A DNA stretch of 7,179 nucleotides from an uncultured Bdellovibrio sp. Lineage in GTDB: Bacteria > Bdellovibrionota > Bdellovibrionia > Bdellovibrionales > Bdellovibrionaceae. The notes beneath the pieces are model-generated. The model had not been told where the DNA came from. It did not search any database and saw only the letters and a list, made by a program, of their open reading frames with translations. The stretch covers positions 1 through 7,179 of the forward strand of contig CAMLRE010000108.1 of the NCBI GenBank assembly GCA_946482355.1. The letters are read 5' to 3'. Made by a program: the position numbers and the translations under genes. This document shows, in pieces, positions 1 to 7,134 of this stretch (within the stretch, counting starts at the first letter, position 1; every line of letters starts with the position of its first letter).

Positions 1-248
1 ACGCCATGGCAAAACAGCTCGGGGATCAAACCCCGGTGCCAAATTTTGAGCCGATAAAGGGTAAGTCTTACGATGGCTACATTGCGATCTACAATACAAC
101 TGTTGAAAAACAAAAAACTCTTATTCGCGCAGCCTATATCGTTAAAGGTCAAACCCTTTACATGGTCATTATCGTGTTTCCGGAAGGCAATTTCTCTGAA
201 AAAGAGGCGTATCAAATTTTAGATTCTATCGAATTCGTAGCGAAGTAA
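1..248 (+). CDS. C-terminal fragment of a protein, possibly PsbP/DcrB-like
   Basis: The frame is open from the left edge to a TAA at 246-248, so this is most likely the 3' end of a longer gene. A Met codon lies at 6-8, but only five bases precede it, so no ribosome site can be judged. The visible 80 residues also begin inside what looks like a folded domain. The segment has alternating beta-rich stretches (YDGYIAIYN, TLYMVIIVFP) and ends in a short helix followed by ILDSIEF. That ending resembles the 'FxxILxSIxF' C-terminus common in PsbP/DcrB (DUF1795-type) domains, which are often found in exported proteins or lipoproteins. Any signal peptide would lie outside the window. The coding frame is fairly secure. 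The family is a resemblance only, and the function is unknown. Confidence 0.6.
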   Translation, partial: AMAKQLGDQTPVPNFEPIKGKSYDGYIAIYNTTVEKQKTLIRAAYIVKGQTLYMVIIVFPEGNFSEKEAYQILDSIEFVAK

Positions 249-376
249 GACTGTATGCAAATAACAAAAAATTGCTTATTCGCCGAGCTTTGCTGACGCA
301 TTGCCAAACAAAGGTAAGACTTAAAGATTTACGAGGCTTTCAGGACGTGCAAGTTCTCTTAAAACCTGTTAAATAT

Positions 377-382
377 TAAGGA
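377..382 (+). promoter_or_regulatory. Ribosome binding site of ileS, closely spaced
   Basis: The hexamer TAAGGA matches the first six bases of the consensus TAAGGAGGT and is the only good Shine-Dalgarno match upstream of ileS. It ends three bases before the ATG at 386, which is closer than usual. It still supports that ATG, because the next in-frame Met codons are inside or beyond the conserved HYGH core. Confidence 0.5.
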
Positions 383-385
383 CCT

Positions 386-3300
386 ATGACAAATGCAAAC
401 ACACGTTCAAATCCTTACTCAGCCGTTAAACCCGATGTCAATCTTGCTAAGCAAGAAGAGACTATTCTGGATTTCTGGGATCAGGAGAAAATTTTTGCTA
501 AATCTTTAGATCCAAAAGGCAAAAAGACTTACAGCTTTTATGACGGACCTCCGTTTGCAACGGGTCTTCCCCACTACGGTCACTTACTGGCCGGTGTACT
601 TAAAGACGTTGTTCCTCGTTACTGGACAATGAAGGGCTACACAGTGCCTCGTCGTTTCGGTTGGGATTGTCACGGTCTTCCTGTTGAATACGAAATCAAT
701 AAAACTCATAAAATTGAATCTCGTAAAGACGTTTTTAAAATGGGCGTTGCGAATTACAACGACGCTTGCCGTTCGATTGTAAAACGTTATTCGACAGAAT
801 GGAAAACCACAGTTCGCAGAGTGGGTCGTTGGGTCGATATGGAAAATCCATACTTCACGATGGATGTTTCTTTCATGCAATCTGTATGGTGGGTGTTTCA
901 AGAACTTTTCAAAAAAGGTTTAATTTACGAAGGTTACAAAGTTGTTCCTTACTCTGTAGGAATCTCAACATCTCTTTCAAACTTTGAAGCCAACCAGAAT
1001 TATAAAATGGTTCAAGATCCGGCCATCACAGTGATGTTCAAACTTGTGAATACACCAGACACTTCGGTTATGGCATGGACGACAACGCCTTGGACATTGC
1101 CATCTAACTTAGCGTTAGCAGTTGGCAATGACATTGACTACGTTAAGGTTTTAGAAAAAGCGACGGGTCGTAAATTGATCGTGGCGCAAGCGTTATTAGC
1201 TTCGATCTGGAAAAAGCACGCTGACGAAGTTGAAGTTCTTCAGATGATGAAGGGCAGTGAACTTGTAGGTTTAACTTACGAGCCGTTATTTGCTTACTTC
1301 GGTGATCGTGCTGATAAAGGCGCGTTCCGTATTATTTCTTCTGATCACGTAACAACTGATAGCGGTACTGGTGTGGTCCACATGGCGCCAGCGTTCGGTG
1401 AAGACGATTATTATGCCTGTGCAAAAGCCGGCATCCCGCTGGTAAATCCAGTAGATGATGATGGTATGTTTACAGCAGAAGTTCCTGATCATGCCGGAAA
1501 GCGCGTGAAAGACGCCGATAAAGATATTATCGCTGATCTTAAAAAACAGGGAAAATTATTTAAACAAGATACGATCCAACATAGTTACCCATTCTGTTAC
1601 CGTTCAGATACGCCGTTAATCTATCGTGCGGTTTCTTCATGGTTTGTAAACGTTGAAAAAATTAAAGAAAACTTAATTGCAAACAACAAACAAACGAACT
1701 GGGTTCCTGATCATTTACGTGATGGACGTTTCGGTAACTGGCTTGAAGGCGCTCGTGACTGGGCGATTTCGCGTAACCGTTTCTGGGGTACGCCACTTCC
1801 TATCTGGAGAAACTCAGAGGGCGAAGTGATCTGTGTCGGTTCACGTGATGAGTTAGAAAAACTTTCGGGCCAAAAAGTAGATGATCTGCATATTGAGTTT
1901 GTTGATAAAATCACAATCCCATCTCCTACAGGAAAGTCTCCACTTAAACGTGTAGATGGCGTTTTAGATTGCTGGTTTGAATCGGGTTCTATGCCTTATG
2001 CTCAATGGGGTTACCCTGAAACTTCAGTCGAAGATTTCAAAAAAGCCTTCCCAGCCGATTTTATCGCTGAAGGTTTAGATCAAACGCGTGGTTGGTTTTA
2101 TACATTATCAATCATCGGTACAGCGTTATTTAATCAAGCGCCGTTTAAAAACGTCGTGGTAAATGGGTTAGTTTTAGCTGAAGATGGTCGTAAGATGTCG
2201 AAGAGCTTAAAAAACTATCCAGATCCAATGGAAGTTTTAAATCAGCACGGAGCTGATGCTTTACGTTTATACTTAATCGATTCACCGGTTGTAAAAGCGC
2301 AAGAATTAAAATTCTCTGAAAAAGGTGTTTACGATATCGTTCGTAAGATTTTACTTAGATGGTGGAATTCGTATTCGTTCTTTGCAAACTACGCCAACAT
2401 TGATGGCTTCACGCCAAAAGGTGATGCGAAGAAATCTCCGAACATTTTAGATCAATGGGTGTTATCACGCTTAAATGGTTTGATTGCAAACACGCACAAA
2501 GAAATGGACGCTTATCGTCTGTATAACGTGGTTCCGCACTTACTTCAATTTATCGAAGATTTAACGAACACGTATATCCGTTTTAACAGAAGTTTATTCT
2601 GGCAAGACGGTATGCCTGAAACAAAACGTTATGCTTACGAAACTTTACACGAAGTTTTAGTTACGTTATCACGTTTAATGGCGCCGTTTGCTCCGTTTAT
2701 GTCTGAAGTCACGTACAAAAATTTAGCGCAAGTCTTAGCGAATAAAAAAGATTCAGTTCACTTAGAGTCATTTCCGGTAGCTGATTTATCTATGCTTCGC
2801 CCTGAATTAGAAGAGGCCGTAAAAGCAATGGATACTCTTGTGACGTTAGGTCGTAATCACCGTGAAAAAATCGGCGTGAAAGCGAAGATTCCGTTAAATG
2901 AAATCAAGATCATTCACAGAAGTGCGGCTTTACTTGAAACTTTAAAACAGTTTGAACCTTACTTCATCGATGAATTAAATTTTAGAAAAGTTGTTTACAA
3001 CCCGAATGAAGATCAATTCGTTCAAGTTTCTGCGAAAGCGAATTTCCCAGTATTAGGAAAACGTCTTGGACCTAAAATGAAATCAGTAGGTGCCGGTATC
3101 ATGGCTTTATCTTTAGAAAATATCTTAAAGCTTGAAGGCGGCGGCTCTGTCACAATCGAAGGTGAAGAGATCACTTTAGCTGATGTTGAAATTCGTCGTG
3201 CACCTAAGGGTGATAACGCTAATTTATCTGTGCATCAGATCGTATCGATCGAAGTTGATCCAACGGTAACTCCAGAGCAGGAACGTGAGGGCTTAGCTCG

Positions 3301-3556
3301 CGAAATTATGCGTAAGATCCAACAAGCTCGTAAAACGGCTGACTTCCAGATGGATGATAAGATCACACTTGAGATCGCTTGTGATGGGGCTTTACTAGAA
3401 GCCTTAAACGCGCACAAAGAAATGATCGTTGGCGAAACGTTAACTAAAAATTTAAATATTTTGAGCTTATCGGCTGAACCAAAAGGTAAACACACTGAAA
3501 CATCTGACATCGACGGTCAGGTGATTAAATTAGGTGTAATGAATTTACCAAGATAA
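386..3556 (+). CDS. ileS: Isoleucyl-tRNA synthetase, eukaryote-like type 2
   Basis: Charges tRNA-Ile with isoleucine in the cytoplasm, using ATP, and removes mischarged valine in an inserted editing domain. At 1056 residues it is longer than the E. coli type (about 940) and fits the type 2 form. In order: the ATP-site motif HYGH (residues 63-66) in the context PPFATGLPHYGH; the CP1 editing domain with a threonine-rich strand (WTTTPWT, 231-237) and GTGVVHMAPAFGEDD (327-341), the latter holding the acidic editing residue; WAISRNRFWG (459-468); DCWFESG (528-534); GLDQTRGWF (563-571); KMSKS (603-607); and a helical anticodon-binding domain from about 685 to 840. The C-terminal tail lacks the cysteine cluster that binds zinc in type 1 enzymes. 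The HYGH context, the WAISRNRFWG wording and the missing zinc tail all place it in type 2, a class known for low sensitivity to mupirocin; resistance here is inferred. It shares one base with trmO. Leucine codon use changes along the gene. Confidence 0.97.
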   Translation: MTNANTRSNPYSAVKPDVNLAKQEETILDFWDQEKIFAKSLDPKGKKTYSFYDGPPFATGLPHYGHLLAGVLKDVVPRYWTMKGYTVPRRFGWDCHGLPVEYEINKTHKIESRKDVFKMGVANYNDACRSIVKRYSTEWKTTVRRVGRWVDMENPYFTMDVSFMQSVWWVFQELFKKGLIYEGYKVVPYSVGISTSLSNFEANQNYKMVQDPAITVMFKLVNTPDTSVMAWTTTPWTLPSNLALAVGNDIDYVKVLEKATGRKLIVAQALLASIWKKHADEVEVLQMMKGSELVGLTYEPLFAYFGDRADKGAFRIISSDHVTTDSGTGVVHMAPAFGEDDYYACAKAGIPLVNPVDDDGMFTAEVPDHAGKRVKDADKDIIADLKKQGKLFKQDTIQHSYPFCYRSDTPLIYRAVSSWFVNVEKIKENLIANNKQTNWVPDHLRDGRFGNWLEGARDWAISRNRFWGTPLPIWRNSEGEVICVGSRDELEKLSGQKVDDLHIEFVDKITIPSPTGKSPLKRVDGVLDCWFESGSMPYAQWGYPETSVEDFKKAFPADFIAEGLDQTRGWFYTLSIIGTALFNQAPFKNVVVNGLVLAEDGRKMSKSLKNYPDPMEVLNQHGADALRLYLIDSPVVKAQELKFSEKGVYDIVRKILLRWWNSYSFFANYANIDGFTPKGDAKKSPNILDQWVLSRLNGLIANTHKEMDAYRLYNVVPHLLQFIEDLTNTYIRFNRSLFWQDGMPETKRYAYETLHEVLVTLSRLMAPFAPFMSEVTYKNLAQVLANKKDSVHLESFPVADLSMLRPELEEAVKAMDTLVTLGRNHREKIGVKAKIPLNEIKIIHRSAALLETLKQFEPYFIDELNFRKVVYNPNEDQFVQVSAKANFPVLGKRLGPKMKSVGAGIMALSLENILKLEGGGSVTIEGEEITLADVEIRRAPKGDNANLSVHQIVSIEVDPTVTPEQEREGLAREIMRKIQQARKTADFQMDDKITLEIACDGALLEALNAHKEMIVGETLTKNLNILSLSAEPKGKHTETSDIDGQVIKLGVMNLPR

Positions 3557-3558
3557 TG
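3554..3558 (+). promoter_or_regulatory. TAATG stop/start overlap coupling ileS to trmO
   Basis: The ileS stop codon TAA (3554-3556) and the trmO start codon ATG (3556-3558) share one base. I see no clear Shine-Dalgarno match in the preceding 20 bases, which lie in the last ileS codons. The natural reading is that ribosomes finishing ileS restart on trmO, so trmO output depends on ileS translation. Coupling is inferred from the arrangement. Confidence 0.6.
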
Positions 3559-4320
3559 AAACCCCTTGGCGAAGAATTTAAATTCTCGGCGATAGGTGTG
3601 GTGCGAACTCCGTTTAAAGATAGATTCGGAGTTCCGCGCCAGCCTGGTCTTGCGACACAAGCCAAAGGTGTGATTAAGATCAACCCTGATCCCGATTTAA
3701 AAACGGCTCTTCGTTCTTTAGAAGAATTCACTCACATTTGGATAGTTTTTGTTTTTCACGATCACGGTGGCAAAGACTGGAAACCCAGTATTCGCCCTCC
3801 AAGACTAGGCGGAAACGTAAAAGTTGGCGTTCTAGCTTCGCGTTCTCCGCATCGTCCAAATCCTATTGGCTTATCGGCTGTGATCTTAGAAAAAATTGAT
3901 TTAGAAGCGAAAGGTGGCCCTGAAATTCACGTCGGTGGAGTAGATCTTGTTGATGGTACTCCGGTTTTAGATATCAAACCTTACATTCCTTATGCTGATT
4001 CAATTCCTGAAGCTAATGCAGGTTGGGCTTCTGAGCCTATTCCAAGATTTCCAGTTATTTTTTCTGAACAAGCCTCAATCGAAATTTCTAAACGTGATCC
4101 AAAAGGCGAAAATAATTTACGCGCCTTAATTACCGATATCATTGAACTTGATCCAAGACCTGCATTTCAAAAACGCCAGAACCCCGTGACTGAATCAGCT
4201 TCTTGGGGACAGCGTTATGGTATTGATGTGATCGGAAACGATGTTAAGTATGAACTTCGCGAAGATGGATTTTACATCTACGATATTCAAGACTTACTTT
4301 TGCGGGATCCACTTAAGTAG
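3556..4320 (+). CDS. trmO: tRNA (t6A37) N6-methyltransferase TrmO
   Basis: Uses S-adenosylmethionine to methylate N6 of t6A at position 37 of tRNA, chiefly tRNA-Thr reading ACC/ACU, giving m6t6A and tighter decoding. At 254 residues it is close to the family size (about 235 in E. coli, formerly YaeB, UPF0066). The N-terminal beta-barrel shows [11 protein letters not shown] (10-20), FGVPRQPGL (24-32), the family signature [10 protein letters not shown] (96-105) and [14 protein letters not shown] (133-146). The C-terminal part has DPRPAF (199-204) and [14 protein letters not shown] (221-234), matching the family's tail. The start is fixed by the overlap with ileS and by how close the conserved core lies to Met1. 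It is co-transcribed with ileS. Its last 27 bases are also the end of the opposing kinase gene. I see no truncation or frameshift. Confidence 0.93.
   Translation: MKPLGEEFKFSAIGVVRTPFKDRFGVPRQPGLATQAKGVIKINPDPDLKTALRSLEEFTHIWIVFVFHDHGGKDWKPSIRPPRLGGNVKVGVLASRSPHRPNPIGLSAVILEKIDLEAKGGPEIHVGGVDLVDGTPVLDIKPYIPYADSIPEANAGWASEPIPRFPVIFSEQASIEISKRDPKGENNLRALITDIIELDPRPAFQKRQNPVTESASWGQRYGIDVIGNDVKYELREDGFYIYDIQDLLLRDPLK
4294..4320. other. 27-bp convergent overlap of trmO and histidine kinase 3' ends
   Basis: The kinase stop codon (TTA on the + strand, 4294-4296) lies inside trmO, and the trmO stop (TAG, 4318-4320) lies inside the kinase. The shared bases encode the last eight residues of each protein: LLLRDPLK for TrmO and LLKWIPQK for the kinase. 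No hairpin with a T-run is visible around it, so transcripts from either side probably run some way into the opposite gene as antisense RNA. Confidence 0.9.
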
Positions 4321-5985
4321 TGCGCTGTGAATACGCGGAACATCAACGGGCTTTGTTAAATAGTCATTCATTCCGCTTTGAAAACACTGGTCTTTATCAG
4401 AACTCATAGCACTTGCAGTAAGAGCTATAATCGGAATAGGTTTTCTATTATTTTCTTTTTCAAATTCGCGGATCGCTTTAGTGGCATCAAAGCCATCCAT
4501 TTCAGGCATATGACAATCCATTAAAATTAAATCGTATGGAAAATTCTTAAGAGCGTTTACAGCTTCAAGGCCATTACCTACAGCATCAGCATGGCAACCC
4601 ATTTTTTCAACGATTTTCACCGCAATAGTCTGATTGATCGGGTTGTCTTCTGCGATCAACACACGGCCGGTAATTTTTGTTTGCGCATAAGCTGTTTGAT
4701 TCGCTTCCAACTTAACTGCTGCCTCGTCGCCGTTTTTAAATTCAGCGGTAAACCAGAAAGTTGAACCTTTTCCGACTTCGCTGTTTAAACCGATTTCTCC
4801 GTGCATGATCTGAACTAAGTTTTTACAGATAGAAAGGCCAAGGCCCGTTCCACCGTATCTGCGGGTCATGGATTGATCGGCCTGAGAGAATTTTTCGAAA
4901 AGTTTTTTACGGTCTTCGTCTTTAATGCCAATGCCAGTGTCCTGAACTTCGAAATAAAGTTTTGAAATTCCGTTTTCATTTTTCATTAATTTAGCTCTTA
5001 AGGTCACAGAACCCTCAGCTGTAAATTTAATGGCATTAGAAATCAGATTTCTTAAAACTTGCTGAAGACGACCCGGGTCTCCGACTAAAACTTTTGGGAT
5101 GTTTGGATCGACTTCGACTTTAAACGATAGTCCTTTTTCGTTCATTGAAAAAGTCACTGTATCCTGAAGATCATGCATCATCTGTGAAAAGTGAAAATCA
5201 ATTTCTTCGAAAATTAACTTGCCGGCTTCGATTTTAGAAAAATCTAGGATGTCATTAATGATCGTAAGTAAGCTCTCGGCAGATTTACGGATGCCGGCAC
5301 AGTAACGCCCTTGTTCCTGTGTTAACTGCGTGTCCATCAATAGGCCCGATAAACCAAGGACTCCGTTCATCGGTGTTCTGATTTCGTGAGACATATTGGC
5401 TAAGAATTCTGATTTTAAACGCGAACTGCTTAGCGCCGCTTCTTTAGCTTTGCTAAGTTCTTCATTTAGAGTGCGAAGTTGAACATTAGTTTCCTGAATC
5501 TGCTGCGCACGGCGCATGATTTCGGCTTCCATCTGACCGGCTTTGGTTTTTAATGCTTCGTGCTGTTCGCGCTGTTTATTTAACATGACGAAATCGGTCA
5601 CATCTTCAACCTGATGAATGATATAAATGACGTTTCCGTTTTTATCTAAGATTGGTGTATTGACCGGACTCCAGTATTTTTCAACAAAAGTGCCGTCTTC
5701 ATTTTTGATATCGTATTTCTGAACGGCCATTGTGTCAGGTTTTTTTGTCTGAAGGACGCGGTTTAAAGAGGCTCTTAAGTTTGAAGTTCCTGTGGCGTCA
5801 GTATCATCAGGGTTGTCAGGAAAAACTTCAAATAACGGACGGCCGATCGTATCGCGCGAAGTGTTGGTGCCTTTTAGGCGGCCTTCATTGGCTGCAACCA
5901 TGTTAAACTGCGGATCTAAAATTAAGAACAACCCAGGGATGTTTTCAAACAAAACCTGGAAGTCGATCGGTTTATTATCTGACAT
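4294..5985 (-). CDS. Soluble PAS-containing hybrid histidine kinase with receiver domain
   Basis: A 563-residue sensor kinase with no signal peptide or membrane segment, so it should sense a cytoplasmic signal. Domains: an N-terminal PAS domain (about 10-130; [13 protein letters not shown], then [10 protein letters not shown] and YWSPVN, a PAS variety common in proteobacterial kinases); a probable coiled-coil linker (about 131-190); a HisKA dimerisation domain with the phosphoacceptor in [12 protein letters not shown] (His200); an ATPase domain with N-box NLISNAIKF (313-321), DTGIGI (349-354) and GGTGLGL (378-384); and a C-terminal receiver (about 441-558) with acidic pair E446-D447, phosphoacceptor D490, T523 and K545. 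All key residues are present, so it should be active. There is no HPt domain and no adjacent regulator gene, so its phosphorelay partner lies elsewhere. It follows hemB by 51 bp on the same strand. The start lacks a clear Shine-Dalgarno site, but the PAS domain begins right after Met1. The ligand cannot be told from the sequence. Confidence 0.93.
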   Translation of the reverse strand: MSDNKPIDFQVLFENIPGLFLILDPQFNMVAANEGRLKGTNTSRDTIGRPLFEVFPDNPDDTDATGTSNLRASLNRVLQTKKPDTMAVQKYDIKNEDGTFVEKYWSPVNTPILDKNGNVIYIIHQVEDVTDFVMLNKQREQHEALKTKAGQMEAEIMRRAQQIQETNVQLRTLNEELSKAKEAALSSSRLKSEFLANMSHEIRTPMNGVLGLSGLLMDTQLTQEQGRYCAGIRKSAESLLTIINDILDFSKIEAGKLIFEEIDFHFSQMMHDLQDTVTFSMNEKGLSFKVEVDPNIPKVLVGDPGRLQQVLRNLISNAIKFTAEGSVTLRAKLMKNENGISKLYFEVQDTGIGIKDEDRKKLFEKFSQADQSMTRRYGGTGLGLSICKNLVQIMHGEIGLNSEVGKGSTFWFTAEFKNGDEAAVKLEANQTAYAQTKITGRVLIAEDNPINQTIAVKIVEKMGCHADAVGNGLEAVNALKNFPYDLILMDCHMPEMDGFDATKAIREFEKENNRKPIPIIALTASAMSSDKDQCFQSGMNDYLTKPVDVPRIHSALLKWIPQK

Positions 5986-6027
5986 TTACAAAAAATATCA
6001 TGATTTTATTTGGTGAGCTAGTCTGGA

Positions 6028-6040
6028 TTAGCGACGCTAA
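6028..6040. repeat. 13-bp inverted repeat across the hemB stop codon
   Basis: TTAGCG-A-CGCTAA is a perfect six-base inverted repeat around a single central base. It covers the hemB stop (6037-6039) and the start of the 51-bp gap to the kinase. As RNA it could form a five-pair stem with a three-base loop. No T-run follows on the hemB strand, so it is not a normal intrinsic terminator. It could be a weak processing or attenuation hairpin, a protein site, or chance. Confidence 0.35.
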
Positions 6041-7023
6041 GCTCCCTTGTGGGCTAAGACCTTTGCTACTTCAGGAGCGAAGTAAGTTAAAATCACATCC
6101 GCTCCGGCACGGCGGAATGAGTACATGCACTCCATCATAGTTTTTTCTAAATCAAGCGCACCAGCTTGGGCTGCGAAGTGTAACATCGCATATTCGCCAC
6201 TCACATTGTACACAGCCACAGGCACTGATGAATGCGCTTTAAGATCAGCCACAACATCTAAGTACGGAAGTCCTGGTTTTACCATCACCATATCTGCGCC
6301 TTCAGAAATATCTAACGATAATTCGCGAACAGCTTCAGTGCGGTTTCTAAAATCCATTTGATAAGTTTTTTTATCTCCCGCTTTCGGAGCTGAATCTAAA
6401 GCTTCGCGAAATGGGCCGTAAAAACTTGAAGCGTATTTGGCTGTGTAAGAAAGAATACTAGTTTTTGTAAAACCATTTTCATCTAAAGCTTCACGAATAG
6501 CGGCCACACGGCCATCCATCATGTCCGAAGGGCAGACCCAGTCCGCGCCCCACTGTGCTTGTTTAACCGCCATTTGCGATAAAATTTGCACGGTCTCGTC
6601 ATTTAAAATTTCGCCGTTTTTAACGATGCCATCGTGGCCATCTGATGAATAAGGATCAAGAGCGATGTCGGTAAATAAACTAATTTCTGGATGATTTTGT
6701 TTAAGATGCTTGATCGCTTTTGGAAGTAAGCCGTTATCGTTAAGAGCTTCTGACCCACGCGAGTCTTTTTTGCTATCTTCGATTTTTGGAAAAAGTGCAT
6801 AATTTTTAAGGCCTAATTTCTTCCAAGCGGTGATTTTTTCACTCAAAACATCAACACTCATGCGAGACTGCCCAGGAAGCGTGCGAATAGGCTGGTCAAT
6901 CTTTTCACCGTCGCAAATAAAGACGGGGTAAATCAAATTGGCCACATGTAAATTTGTCTCGGCGATCATCTCACGAATATTGCTTGTTTGGCGTAAACGT
7001 CTAGGTCTGTGCATAAAAATCAT
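6037..7023 (-). CDS. hemB: Porphobilinogen synthase (delta-aminolevulinic acid dehydratase), zinc-independent type
   Basis: Condenses two 5-aminolevulinates into porphobilinogen, the second common step of tetrapyrrole (heme) synthesis, in the cytoplasm. From the chosen ATG the protein has 328 residues, the usual size. It begins MIFMHRPRRLR, matching the normal HRPRRLR start of the family. The two active-site lysines are K196 in SYTAKYAS and K249 in MVMVKPGLPYLD. The metal motif reads TDIALDPYSSDGHDG (118-132). Where zinc enzymes have three cysteines this has A121, D123 and D131, the pattern of the magnesium-type class seen in Pseudomonas and Bradyrhizobium. YNVSGEYAM (272-280) is also typical. 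The frame stays open to a TTG at 7092, which would add 23 residues, but the conserved region begins only at the HRPRRLR motif. ATG 7014 is a second possible start. Neither ATG has a strong ribosome site. The kinase gene follows 51 bp downstream. Confidence 0.95.
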   Translation of the reverse strand: MIFMHRPRRLRQTSNIREMIAETNLHVANLIYPVFICDGEKIDQPIRTLPGQSRMSVDVLSEKITAWKKLGLKNYALFPKIEDSKKDSRGSEALNDNGLLPKAIKHLKQNHPEISLFTDIALDPYSSDGHDGIVKNGEILNDETVQILSQMAVKQAQWGADWVCPSDMMDGRVAAIREALDENGFTKTSILSYTAKYASSFYGPFREALDSAPKAGDKKTYQMDFRNRTEAVRELSLDISEGADMVMVKPGLPYLDVVADLKAHSSVPVAVYNVSGEYAMLHFAAQAGALDLEKTMMECMYSFRRAGADVILTYFAPEVAKVLAHKGA

Positions 7024-7085
7024 CCATCTACTTTCGAGAATAAATTGAGCTACCTCGTTAAAAATAGCAACTTTTTTTTCGGGCG

Positions 7086-7106
7086 GTGACAAACTTGTGA
7101 CAAACT
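7086..7106. repeat. Perfect 10-bp direct repeat upstream of hemB
   Basis: GTGACAAACT occurs at 7086-7095 and again at 7097-7106, with one base between them. The period is 11 bp, about one helical turn, which would put both copies on the same face of the DNA. On the hemB strand the unit reads AGTTTGTCAC, and each copy contains TTGTCA, one base off the -35 consensus TTGACA. The pair lies about 65-80 bp before the preferred hemB start and about 30-50 bp before a possible divergent gene. A regulator site or promoter element is plausible but unproven. Confidence 0.45.
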
Positions 7107-7119
7107 AATTGAGAATCTT

Positions 7120-7128
7120 TGGTATGGT
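7120..7128 (+). promoter_or_regulatory. Possible extended -10 promoter element facing right
   Basis: TGG-TATGGT has the TGn extension followed by a hexamer with four of six matches to TATAAT. The nearest -35-like hexamer (GTGACA, 7097-7102) is 20 bp away, which is too far for good spacing. Transcription starting about seven bases downstream would begin near the ATG at 7135, which would give a leaderless or nearly leaderless message. This is a weak match. Confidence 0.2.
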
Positions 7129-7134
7129 ACAAAC

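Noticed and set aside
249..385. Possible promoter or leader RNA (T-box-like) before ileS; TTGCCA at 301-306 resembles a -35 box, and GTAAGACT occurs twice (245-252 and 314-321).
   Set aside because: No matching -10 at proper spacing, no T-box sequence or terminator hairpin with T-run, and an 8-bp repeat in AT-rich DNA can be chance. I see nothing firm in this gap.
584..901. 105-codon open frame on the minus strand inside ileS.
   Set aside because: It lies entirely within the conserved catalytic core of ileS, shows no recognisable domain, and is best explained as a shadow frame.
3235..3510. 91-codon minus-strand open frame within the 3' part of ileS.
   Set aside because: Serine/isoleucine-rich composition typical of antisense shadow frames, no ribosome site and no family resemblance.
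4321..4420. Searched for an intrinsic terminator for ileS-trmO just past the trmO stop.
   Set aside because: The sequence is kinase coding DNA, and no stem-loop followed by T residues could be found.
5997..6004. ATCATGAT palindrome and an ATG just upstream of the kinase start.
   Set aside because: The upstream ATG is out of frame with the kinase, and an 8-bp palindrome alone is not significant.
7072..7079. Run of eight T on the + strand near the hemB 5' end, considered as a terminator tail.
   Set aside because: No GC-rich hairpin precedes it on the + strand; it is simply a lysine-type A-run in the hemB upstream frame.
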